Source: Tieghemiomyces parasiticus | Taxonomy: Eukaryota > Kickxellomycota > Dimargaritomycetes > Dimargaritales > Dimargaritaceae | DNA: 38,557 nucleotides | Direction of reading: 5' to 3' | Assembly: GCA_027575765.1 (NCBI GenBank) | Contig: JANBPT010000399.1 | Location: forward strand, 1 to 38,557 | Shown: positions 21,906-32,869 of the stretch, piece by piece | Layout of the letters: each line of letters starts with the position of its first letter | Position numbering within the stretch: position 1 is the first letter of the stretch | Notes under the pieces: generated by a model | What the model saw: only the letters and a program-made list of their open reading frames with translations | Databases searched by the model: none | What the model was told of the DNA's origin: nothing | Made by a program: the position numbers and the translations under genes

Positions 21906-24180
21906 TGTCCCGTCGACCCGGTGACGTTAAGAATCGAGGTTGAGCGAGTGGGACGCCATACCGACTCTTCCGCATGCGATCCCGCGCCACGGATGCCACT
22001 TTTACTTACCCCGCCGATATTCCCTTGCTGCCAGACGACAGGATTACAGGTTTGTTGGCTATAATTTTCTATTGTGACGCTGCGCTAGGAGAAGGCAAAG
22101 CGCATAGCCCGGCCCGACGTCTTCGGGCGCGGATAGGTGTGACGGTGTAAATTCGAGCACTGTGTGCAGCGATGGCCGCATGACTTCCGACAGACCCCCG
22201 TAGAGAACTTGCCACTGTACAACGTTGAAGCCGACTGGACCTCTCACCCTCACAGCGGAGAGCCCGGCCATGTGATCGTTCGGGGAGGGCGGTTCTTAAA
22301 TTCCATATGAAGCTGTGCTCAAGTCCCTACCGCCCAAAACCATCCATCCCTAATTTGACCGGCCACCCTCTTTTTAACGGCTGCGTTAGTTTCAGCCACC
22401 GTCTCCGGGGATCACCAATCTGCTGACCGTCTGAGGATGTGGGCCCACGGATCCCAGTAAAGAATATCCGTCTTGACGATCCCACGATTACCCGTGTCGT
22501 CAACAGCCCAGAGATCTAGTTTAGGCCTCCAAGACGTGAATTTTTACACATTCAAATACACTAGCACCCTGTCTCGGAAAGGATCTCACGATCGACAAGC
22601 AGCCCCGATTAGTGTTGAGGGTGCACTAACGCTTCGTGAATGATTTACCGTTGTAGATAGAGAGAAGCGAGATGGCACATCTAATACCTTTAGGGCCCGG
22701 TGGGTTGGATGCCGAACCGTTAGGTGGATTGTAACCCCCCCCCAAGTGCCAGCAAGATGGCAGCGGCGAGGGTTAGGGAAATCCAGAGTCTGAAACCCCC
22801 CTCCCCCAGATCAACCATATGAGACCTCTGCCTTTCATTTAAGCACGATGACACTACGATCAGGAACCCATTCGGAGATTACTATTTGGTTAACCTAGCC
22901 TGATGGCCTTTACCGCTTCGGGTCACGCAATAGATTAGCCACCAAAAAAATGTCCGCTCATGACCTCATCCATCGGTGACCCCTATAACAATGCGGATGT
23001 GATGCTATTAGTGGTGGCGGGTTCATCAACGCCAGGCGCCGAGGACGCCAGGGTAACCTGCCTACCATGTCCAATCGGATATCGGTACGCCAGGAGGTGC
23101 CGATGGCAATACCAGGGGTGTACTATCGGTGAGCCTTTGGTAGAGAACCTAATTTACCCTTGTTCTTATCCATATCCACTACCACCATTACAGGAGAGAC
23201 TGGCAGTGATGGGATAAAGTGAATAGTTTTGTCTAGGACACTATGCCATTCAACGTGTCTACTTTGTCCTTAAATATCTATTTACGTGTGGCACAAAGTA
23301 AGTTGATGTACTCCGTGTGACTTCTCTCTCTCTCGCTATATCATCTGGTATGTTTACTGTCGCCGCCACCCTCTGGCCCACCCGCGACCCCGTCGGCTAC
23401 AGTCCCGAAGAATGATGTATGGTGGCCGGATACAGGTCTATGGCTTTACACGGCGTTACCGGAAAGGGGGGTGTGCATGTACATGTAAGGGTATCTCACA
23501 CGCCCCCTCGCCTTTTGCTTAAATCACGCGACGGGGTTGCTTGGTATAGGCTACTTATCAGTGCTCAACCGGAACTGGCCACACACCTTTGTATTGCTCT
23601 AAACTAAGAATGGCCATGGCCTTGTGTGGGACCATGATATGCCTAAACTGGTGGTACGGGGCTCCCCGGTTCAACCTATGTACCGGTTTATTTTGCCGTA
23701 TAAGCCACCATTGATGTATATGTCCCAACTACCACGGCTCCCAATGCCCTCCTCAAACGCACGCGCAAGGCCCCTAAACGATTAGCTTGAGAGCAGTGAT
23801 GGTCAGAGTGCATGGAAAAAAAGTATGTACGCTCGGGAGTCCACCTCTATTGCTATCTACTTCTATGTACGTCCTTGATTTAGCCACTGATCCGGCTCCT
23901 AGTAGAGCCGAGTACTTCTTTCACTCACCCACATCCTACGTACTCACATTTGACCAACCTCCCGCGAATCACAGCTGATTAAGATTGCAGTGGCCCAATC
24001 TTGACAATCCAACGGAAAAAAATAGGTTGTAGCCAGGTTCGGCCTGTCATCATATACTTACTCACTCACCAACCTCACACCTACCCTTACGGTGGTGCTA
24101 GGAGGAAGGGGGCGGGTGGGGTGGTGATGGGCCTCATCGATTATGCCGGCCAAATAGCGGACAGGGGTTGAGGAATGCGA

Positions 24181-24192
24181 CTCTCTCTCTCT
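24181..24192 (+). repeat. (CT)n microsatellite
   Basis: Six CT units followed by a C-rich stretch, in gene-poor DNA. A second short CT run lies near 23325. Confidence 0.7.
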
Positions 24193-26243
24193 CCCCCTCC
24201 CCACACCAAAGTTGACTCGGCTGTCAAATAAGCAGCGGCCAGCTAGGGCGTATGACGTCATATACGCCTCCCACTTCCGTGCGCCGGCCTCATTCGGTCG
24301 GCTCCGAAGGCGTATTTGCCTGCTGCGTTATCCCTATGATTCGTCTGCTGATATTCAGTAGCCAGGACTAGTTTTCGGATTGGAGGACATTGGTCTGGGG
24401 AACCTTGTCCGTCCGCCAACAGGATAACACAGATACCGACGTTATTGGGCACCAGTATCAAAATTTCATTGGGGCCGAACTCAAGCAGAAAGGAGGGGGG
24501 GAATGAGGGCGGCGAGGAGGCAGATGAGACTCTACTACGAGCGGCGGGAGGAGGAGGTGGCGTTGCGGACTATAACCCCCCCCCACGCATCTTGTAATTG
24601 GAGGAGGAGGAGGGAATACGTAGAGCAGGCAGTTGACTACTCGCGTGGTAATGATGTTGCGAACATCCTGTTCTAGCCACGCGGAATCCGGGCGTCGTTG
24701 CTGTGGCCACCTACGTTCGTCTCAGACCCCTTAAAAAGTCCGTCGCGAAGAAGCGGCGCGAGATGCGGGCAGGGAAGCCTCGTATTGCTAACAGTTTGGC
24801 CACCTCTCCTCTCCCTTCAGCTTCCCAGTCACCTATGCGCTCGTCAACGGGGCGGGGATGGATGTAGGGTTTCGCGTACACCTTACATTGCTACACATGT
24901 ACTTTTTAATGCCAGGCAGCATCTGACGCGATCATCAGGTCACACTTTACCCTATTTTTGTTAGGATCTTACCAGTCTTCCGAACAGGAGGGAAGGGGGG
25001 AGGGTGTCAGCAGTCTCGGCAACATGAGGTATCTGGCTGCCTCTCTGGGTACTCCCATACTAGAAACGGAAGGAAAGGGGAAGCGACGGCCCAGAAGGCT
25101 GGAAGAGGGCAGGGAAGAGATGTTTCACCGATTGATTACCCTATCCCGTAAAACTGCCCTGAATACTGCCCCTGGCAGGATTTCCTTCTCACCATCATTC
25201 ATAGTTAGACCCCCGAGGAATTTGTGGCTGGTGCCCCTGCACAATCTGTCATCGCTCATGCCGAACGGATTCGATAAATACAATAAGCACGCGCTGAATC
25301 TGGCCAATTTGTCTCACTGGTGCATCGGACGGCGATGGAGGCGGTAGATTAAGGAAGCTAGCCGGAATTCCGATGGCAGAGCCTAGCTGCGTACATGTCC
25401 AAAGAAAAGAAAGGGGGGGTGGAGGCGTTAAGGAAGGGGTAGATGCGTCGAAAGTAGCCAATACCTGGTGTACTGGCCGTAACCATTCAGGATTTGCTTA
25501 CCATATGTGGGACTCTTAACGTCGGTAGCGTGGTTTACATAGTTGTGGGGGGCACCGCCATGTGGAAAAACTCAGACACACACAGAGTGCTCCCCGCCCG
25601 ATAAATCAAGTTTGGGGTATGCTTGCCCTCCAGCCCTGTGAGTGGTGTTTACAAATCCGATGGTCATCGATACGGTTGCTAGGTGTTCCCAGACGGATGG
25701 AAACCTAACCGCCGACCTCCGGGCCCCATAGGTTTACCTGTTGGTGGGCTCCGGTTAGAGCCGATCGCCTCGATTACCGGACTGTCGACAACCGAAAATT
25801 TGCTCCATGTGCGTGCTTCTACGCACGGGAAAGGATGGTGCAACGAGCCTGATAAGGAAGATAAAGAGGGGACGAGGGGGAGGGGAAATGCGAAACGGTA
25901 GCGTGAGAGAGGTGGAGATAATGTTAATTACTTGGATAGGACCGTGTGGTGGCCCAGAATCCCTCAACATGTCAATTAGCGATGGGCTGGCTTTTTTCAG
26001 TATTTTTACTTTGCTATACAAAGATGATCATTGAAAAAAAAACAAGTAAAGCGAAAGCTGGCTTCTGAAGTGAAAAGACACTTAAAACGCCGAGCGGCAC
26101 CTACCTTCTTATCAAATGAGATGAATTGATTTGTGGAAGCTTCTGAAGAGACGGTTAGGGTGCACACCCCTTACGGATATCTGGTCTAAGGGGATGAATG
26201 GGAGCATGGCGCTAATGGTTGGCGATGGGGGGGGTAAACACAT

Positions 26244-26260
26244 ACACACACACACACACA
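26244..26260 (+). repeat. (AC)n microsatellite
   Basis: An uninterrupted AC run of 17 nt, flanked by imperfect CATA units and by a G-rich stretch just upstream. Non-coding. Confidence 0.8.
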
Positions 26261-29081
26261 TATACATGATAGAAATTCCGACGCTGTTCGGTGAAAATTT
26301 GTCATGGGTTATTAATGTACGGCAATACCTGGCGCGCGCTGAAAGAGGAAGGTAGCCACAGTCTCACCGAACGAAGTGAATGTAAAAAAAAACCAACATA
26401 GTGATATCGCAGGCTCGACGCAGCACGGATCGTTAGTGAGGAAGGGGGAGGGGGCTTCCTTCCCGTCTGGGTTCCCAAAACGCTGACTGTTCACTACTCT
26501 GCTACTGCTGTGCTTTGTATGAGCATTCTATGAGGTGTTTTTGCCGCCTTACCTGGCATGCTGCAGAGTCATCAGAGCCCCTGAGTTGGAAAATTCCAAA
26601 CCTTCTACAGATGGCGGTCCGATAAAAGAAAGTGGGGTAGACTTGACTTTAAGCTAGATGAGTAAGGAGGGGGGAGGGAGAGGTAATAAAGGGTGTAGCG
26701 TGCTTGTAACGCCTCTCCGTCTCCACCCTCCTTCCACTATCCCCCCTTCCCCACCTAACCTCTCAATACGCGGGGCGAACGAAGGTCCTAGCGGCAAAAT
26801 TCATAACAAACAACCTCGGATGTTAATGCAGGGTGTGACCATTCCTTGGATATATTAGGTGTGGTACCGCTGGGCAAAGTACTGGGCGGTGTGATCTCGA
26901 ATCGCACCCCAGGTCTATTTAGGCTTTGAGAACCTAGGGATTCGGGCCTTTTAATGAGAGAGGAAGGTAAGTGGGTGGATGGGCGGTGATGGGGGTGGCG
27001 GAATGCTTAGGCCACCGTACTGCTCGTTGAACCGCAGGTTCATGTGCATACGATAAGGGTCTGCCTCACGGTGCAGCCGCTGGAATGTCCGATAGGTACA
27101 CCACGGTAAGCATGCGAAAGCTTGACATCTACCGAGTTCTAGACGCTCTTAATTTGAGGTGGTTGATAAATTGCCTGACTGGATTCTTGGCTGGTACAAG
27201 TCTGTGGTAGCCAAGGCTCGCTCCTAGTGACACGGTTAGGGCTCAGCTCTAACACCTTAGAAAGCCACCGGTAATCGCCAACCATCATAGGGTAGAGAGA
27301 TAGTCGGTCGTTTGGCTACTTAATTTGGCCTGTGGCTTATAGAAACCCCCTAACTGGAAAATTGCGTGATGAAGAGTATCTAACGCATACCACTACCCCC
27401 AGGGCACTCAACAGAAGCTCCCCCCTCTCTCCATCCGAGCACCACCAAACAACGCCGTCTGATTGATCTACACGACACCATCCACTCCAATAGAGCCGGC
27501 GGGAGCAAGTTCAGCCGGATATACGCTTCGGTGGTCGCGGTGATAGGTCGGAATAAGTTGAGCCGCGTGAAAAAAATAATATACTCGGCGAGTGCGAGGT
27601 CAGAAATGGGAAAGGAAGAGAAGGTAGGCCATCCAGTAGTAGTGGCATGGCGTGCTAGATAGATCTCTAAGGGCAGTTCGTATAATGCTTGGGCCCGGCC
27701 TTCTTATGGGCTCCTCCCGAGCAGGACATCCATGCACAGAGGTATAGCATGCTGTTAGATTGGTGGACACCTGGCTGACCTAGCAGCCCATGAAGAGGAG
27801 GAGACCATTAAAGCTCCCTCCATCTCCAGAGGGCCCAGCTCTACTTCTCCAAATGCCAGCTATGGAGTGCCTATGGAGAGGTGAACCTTAGCGTCCGTTT
27901 CAGACACCTACCACTACAACATCCCGACCCTACTGCGACTGACCGAATGGCACCAGCACACTCGGTGAGGGTTAGTTAGCAAGGTTGATCATATTCCTTA
28001 TTTTGGGTCATGCACCCTGATCACGGCCGGCTGAGCTAAACGCGTACGGCCGTCAAGCGGCAATTTAGGCCGATTAACCTGATCAAAAACAAAGAAGTAT
28101 AGGCAGCTTCACACAGTGAGCGTATGAACTCTCCGTCTATCCGACGCGCCTTGGGTGCCAAGGTGAGAAATGGAAACCGAACGTGATCCTGGCGTCTCAC
28201 CGCTTGGGGGTACACGGTGCTGGTTTAGGGGTCGGAGCGATTGGCCCTAGACGTGTAGGACCCAGCTGGCGTGAAGGGGTGCCCGCATCAAATAGACCAC
28301 GGATGAGCACCCTGGGATTGTCCGACCTGAGGTGACAGGATGGACCACTATTTACGGTCCCCCACCTTGTCTTTATGGCCAGCTCAGCGTGTCATCCCAC
28401 CTCGATGAACAATATGTCTTATTACCAGTAATGGGGTGTAGAGATGGGCTGACAAGAACGCTAAGGATGGGCGTCGGCGAGGAAAAAAGGATAGTGGATC
28501 GACCAGACAGCGAGCCACCTGCCGAGCCAATCCCCAGTCGTTTCATCCAACCCGCCGCCATCCCCCCAGCTCCGAATCCCAGCCTTCGTGCGCTGGCTCT
28601 CAAGGATAACTTGTGCATCAAAGAAGGGTGGTCAGAAACGGCTAAGCACAAGTACGGCGCACGGGAGGGTCATGTTGACGGCAGTGGCCTAGGTAAGGGA
28701 GGATCCTCATCCTTTCCATCCCCTTCACTTGGTCAGGAATAAGCGAAAATATATATGTATAGGTGGGGAGAGGGATCGGCTATGATTCCGGCCGCACTGT
28801 CGCAACCCCGTGATATTGGATGTCCGACTCCAGGGTCAGTTGGTCAGGCTGTATAGTGGCGGGTGAGTGAGTGAGTGTATATATGTGAGTGCGCGAGTGT
28901 TCATGACGTAGAAACCTTAGCCCAGGTGGTCAGTTGAACAACACTGTGGACGGGGGGAAATGTCGCAAGCGGCATCGGCTTGAACGGGCCCGAGCGGAGG
29001 AAGCTGCCAAACTAGACCAGAGGGTGGCGGTGGGTTGGAATTCCCCAGTGGACCAAGCCAGGCAGGTGGGTAGGTCTGCAG

Positions 29082-29092
29082 CCCCCCCCCCC
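29082..29092 (+). repeat. C11 homopolymer
   Basis: Eleven consecutive C in non-coding DNA, matching in length the G11 run at 21895. Confidence 0.85.
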
Positions 29093-29303
29093 GAATGCCG
29101 TTAGGCCCCGCTGGATCCTGACCGATTTCTCAAAATAATAGCTCCGCCTGGTGATAACGAATTCCTTCTATTAATACTTGTAGGGCTTGGGCCCGCCGGG
29201 GGCCAGGGTGGTCCAGGGAGTGGGCCTTGGCGTGAGTTTAGAGTGTACCTTGCAAGTCTGCTTAGTTGCGGTATCTCTTAGTAATATACAGCGCCGCGTC
29301 AGG

Positions 29304-29315
29304 GTGTGTGTGTGT
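29304..29315 (+). repeat. (GT)n microsatellite
   Basis: Six GT units followed by imperfect TGT/TGTA units. Non-coding. Confidence 0.7.
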
Positions 29316-31720
29316 TTGTATGTGTAGTCCAGGAACTTACGTCGTCAGGGGATGTGTAGGTACGACATGGGTACAAACCTCCATCCGTACTTGGCTGTTA
29401 GGCAGGCTTCGCCAACTAAACGCAGCACGCCATTAGCTATGGGCGAGGCTGACAGTGGCTTCGAACGGTGCAACACCCCTTCGGTGCCCAGCGCGATTAA
29501 TAATCCAGTACCCAATATATCGCCCGCACCTCGCCTCGCCATCCGGGCCTCCTTTTCCAGAACCTCTCTAGCCGCATCGTCCGCCTGGCAGTGCCCTTGC
29601 TGGGAGTCACCGGGTGGGTGCTTCGGTAGAATGAAACGCCTCGGGGGTACATGGCAGCGGGCGGGGTGGTGGCAAAGTCATTCATCAGCTGGCGGCCAGC
29701 GCCCGCCCTATATCTGCCCAGGCCCTCATACTGTAACTACGTGCAGTTTAAAGGACAGCCCATGTTACTACCTTCAAACCACCCAGATTCGTCCGTACTA
29801 ATATACCTCGGTTGAGACAGTCATTGGGCTTCGGCTGCCAAGGCTGAAGCCTCATCGCCACTCTCGGTCCCCCCTGACTTTGGGGCCAGGCGAACCCTGC
29901 CTGAAGTCACAGCCGATGGACCCACCCAGATATGCCGAAGCTGGCTGGCATGGCTACGCTGCCACCGCCGCAGTCTAGCTGGACAGGCGTACCATGCGCA
30001 ATCTACCGGAGTCGCCCTGGGTGACATGGTGAAGCGACCCCAAGTCATTTGGACGGGATCCGATTTGAGGGACACGGCGGCCTGGCGGGTGTGGTTGTCG
30101 CGATATCAGCACGAATCCAGTGCAAGTAGTCACCGGAGTGGATGGCTCAACCCTGAGCCGGGCGCTAGATAATGTCTCACCCGGCTCTTTGTTCTTCCCA
30201 CCGCCTATCCACCGCCATCTCCGCCCTTTCCGGTTTCGGGGTCTGGGCCACCATCAGCCCGACATGCCTTCTCGACAGGCTCGGGTGCGCTAAGGGCTGA
30301 CGACGAGGACGCAAAGAGCCACGTACCTTGGGCCGTGGGGAAATAGAGGGCTCGGGAGCCGAAGATGGCTACGCTGGAAACCTCCTCCCGCCATGCAGTC
30401 CTGTATTCGTTCAACAGCCTGTGCTCGGCGTTACGAGTGCGAGGTGGATCCTGGCCGCGCGGACATTGTCTGTGGGCAGAGGCGCTCGAGGTGGAGCCGC
30501 GGTGGTGGGGCTAGGCCTGCCATCGTCATCGGCTACACCTCCCACCCCAGTCGTGCGTCACTTGTTGGGTCTTGGCCTGCTTGACGCGTCGACCTGTATT
30601 GGGCAGCACCAGAGAAGATGAAGGGGGGGGGTGGATGTCGAAAGAATCAATGGGGGGGGACTCTGCCGCTGGCTTTGGTGGGCGACGGCGAGGGAGGTTG
30701 TATAGGACGTCCACAGGGGCGGGCGGGTGGTGGTGCCCGGCATCCTTCTTACTGAGTGGTAAGGGGCAGTAAGCCGCGGCCCGTCGCCGTCTGGACCCGA
30801 TGCTATCCCTTATCCCTCCGGGGAACTGACCAACACCACCGGCGCGTGGCCTTCGCCGGTCCTAGCCGACCATAGGCCAGATAACTGGCCGAGGAGTCCC
30901 CCGGCGACCGGCCAGCCTCAACCAGTGTGGCTTAGCTCGCAGATACCCCAAGGGCCAATCCCAGCCGTGGAGCCTGTCCACTCTCCCACTTCTCCAGACC
31001 TTTCCCTGGCCTCGGATTGGTGGCTGGAGGGAGCGGCCTAAAGAGGGTGTGGGTCATGCCAGTGGGCCCCTCCCCATTTTCCCTGTCAACCTCCCCCCTC
31101 CCTCCACCCCACAATATGGACGCCGAGCAAGAATGCCTTGCGCCGAAGCCCCGCCATGCCCGTATGTCCTGGCCGCCTAGCGCGCGTTATGAAGAGGAAG
31201 GCACCAATCCGGTCCATTGTAGGGTACGTCGGGGCGCCCGCCTCCCCCTCGCCTGGCGGGTGGCTCCCTGTGCTGTAGGGAGAGAGCGGGTGGTGTGGGA
31301 GTTAGGGAGGAGGAGGCGCCTCCCCTCCCATTGCCATTGCCACTGCCACCGCCGCCGTTGCTGCTGGTATCGTGTTCCCCCCTCCTCCTCCCTTCCCCCG
31401 CGGTGGAAGGTGAGAAGGCTGGCCACCCGATCTCTTTTCGCCCAGTTGGAGGAGTCCAGGGTACATGTGCGTGTGTGTAGTGGCGGCGGGTTAAGGGGCC
31501 GAGTCCTTTGGCGATGAAGGAGGGGTGGGAGACGGAAATGGGGGTGCATGACTGGACCAGAGATAACCATCGTCCCCCATTTGCGGAATATGTCCTCGCC
31601 CCTCCCACTCCCCCGGCGAATGGTGTCGTCGAGGATCAATGCGCGGGTCGCGCAGGCGGTTACGCGAGTCAGGAGGCATAGATACACACCTCTTATCCCG
31701 GATGTCGGCCCAAGGGGTGG

Positions 31721-31732
31721 TATATATAAAAA
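31721..31732 (+). promoter_or_regulatory. TATA box, likely promoter of the H+-ATPase gene
   Basis: TATATATAAAAA is the clearest TATA element in the window. It is followed by pyrimidine-rich DNA typical of strong fungal promoters and long leaders. The next gene on this strand is the plasma-membrane H+-ATPase at 32870, a highly expressed class of gene. The distance of 1.1 kb implies a long or spliced leader, so the assignment is an inference. Confidence 0.5.
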
Positions 31733-32869
31733 CCTCACGATCGCTCCATCCTTAACCCCATCCCTCGGACACTTTGCTTTAGGCTCTCTTATCTTTATTA
31801 CCCCCAACTTCTTTGACACGGGCTCTTGTGCGGCCACTTCTTTTATTTTCAACCCACGCCATTACTCCCCTCTGCCTACCGCGGCTTGTGTCTGGTCCAT
31901 TCAACTGACCATCAGACGCTTGTCGTTGTGTCGAAGGTGTGTATTATCCCCCCTCTTGCGAACTCTCCTGGCTCCCACTACAACTATTCCAGTCTTTGAC
32001 CCCCCACCCACTGCAAAAAGCCAGCACTAGAGTGCACCACTACTGTTTGTCGTTCTACACGACCCGTGTAAGGTAAGCCCGTGTTTCCACTTGTACTGCT
32101 TTCTATTTTTGGCCCTCGCTAGCGAGCGTTGCACTGTACGGCTTTGTGCCCAAGCTCTGTTTCTGGCGGTGGTGGTTGAGGAAGCGAGGGAGAGGGCTTG
32201 TGGGTGTCACACACTGCTCAACAGCGGCCCTCCACCTCACGTTTCCACCCCTGGGGGTTAGTGCTCTCGGGTTTTCCTGAACATACAACCTCCTATCCTG
32301 TGGTTGGTCTTCCTAAGCGGGTTTCACCTTTGGGAAGGTACATGCGGGAGGGGGGGTGGGCAAAGGACAGGCAGTCTGCAGCCCCTGGCCCTCCCTCCCT
32401 AACCACCACCACCTTTAGTTCCAACCCTTGGCCTCCCCTTGATTTTTAGCCCGCTCTGCCCCTTTTCCTAACTTGCGGCGGTCTGGCCGCCACTCGCGCT
32501 TCTCCTCTTTATTATGCTTTGTTTCGGCTCTAATTTCTACCGCAGCCTACGCGAAGTAGCTCTGTTTGATGCTCCTCTCGCCATTTAGCCTGTTCCCTCT
32601 ACCGCGCCGTTCCCCAACCACCAAACAGGCCCGATTCGTCGTGGCCTTCTCTGCGTTGGTGACAGCCCTCTGTCACATTCACCTTCTTTTCCTCTCGTCG
32701 CCCTTACACCCGCTCACGTCAGCCAGTACTCCACCACAACCGCTTTCTAACTAGCTTCATACACCCCTCTCTCCCTCTTCATCGTTACACCGCATCCCGT
32801 GCTACCTGTATCACCTTAGAAACCCGCCTCGTTTCCAGCTCTCGTATTCTGCCTGTGCCCACCGTCGCC
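31733..32869 (+). other. Pyrimidine-rich leader of the H+-ATPase, probably with a 5' UTR intron
   Basis: The strand is strongly CT-rich up to the start codon. A good donor (AAG|GTAAGC) lies at 32073, and acceptors are found at 32449 (GATTTTTAG), 32545 (CTAATTTCTACCGCAG) and 32754 (TTTCTAACTAG). A leader intron of about 380-680 bp would reconcile the distant TATA box with a normal leader length. If the last acceptor is not used, an upstream ATG frame at 32569-32754 stays in the leader. Confidence 0.4.
32569..32754 (+). other. Possible upstream ORF in the H+-ATPase leader
   Basis: An ATG at 32569 opens a 61-codon frame ending 115 bp before the H+-ATPase start. It is hydrophobic and Ser/Pro/Leu-rich and resembles nothing known. 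It would lower translation of the main frame if present in the mRNA, but splicing to the acceptor at 32754 would remove it. Chance is a fair alternative. Confidence 0.25.

Larger units (their letters stand above)
21496..28900. other. Long gene-poor stretch
   Basis: More than 7 kb in which I recognise no gene, next to a region packed with genes. Stops are frequent on both strands and the open frames are short. Two places may hold small spliced exons (26788-27128 minus and 27904-28186 plus; see the findings), but neither matches a family I can name with confidence. No inverted terminal repeats, transposase or reverse-transcriptase motifs, tRNA or rRNA were seen. Simple repeats and poly-G/C runs are common. 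Confidence 0.5.
28901..31720. other. GC-rich gene-poor stretch
   Basis: GC content rises and open frames lengthen on both strands, as expected from fewer chance stops. I cannot name a protein in any of them. Examples are 29352-29801 (plus), 29821-30075 (minus) and 30205-30414 (minus). Antisense frames are equally open, so length alone is no evidence. Homopolymers C11 (29082-29092), G9 (30623-30631) and G8 (30652-30659) and a GT run at 29304-29315 are present. Confidence 0.4.

Noticed and set aside
26865..26925. tRNA-like T-arm (GTGTGA loop TCGCAC)
   Set aside because: The loop is not a proper TTCGANT loop, and no A box, anticodon arm or acceptor stem could be found around it.
27396..27630. 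Open plus-strand segment that reads plausibly (contains KFSRIYASVVAVIG)
   Set aside because: The opposite strand gives an equally plausible peptide, no good donor fits the downstream candidate exon in phase, and no family was recognised.
27830..27903. Segment encoding RAQLYFSKCQLWSAYGE directly before the candidate exon at 27904
   Set aside because: Joining it to 27904 would need a 23-bp intron, far below the smallest intron seen here, and reading through meets a frame conflict.
30205..30760. Minus-strand chain of two open segments (about 72 and 85 codons) that can be joined in phase
   Set aside because: The plus strand is just as open, no family is recognised, and such lengths are expected by chance at this GC content. 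Kept only as part of the gene-poor region.
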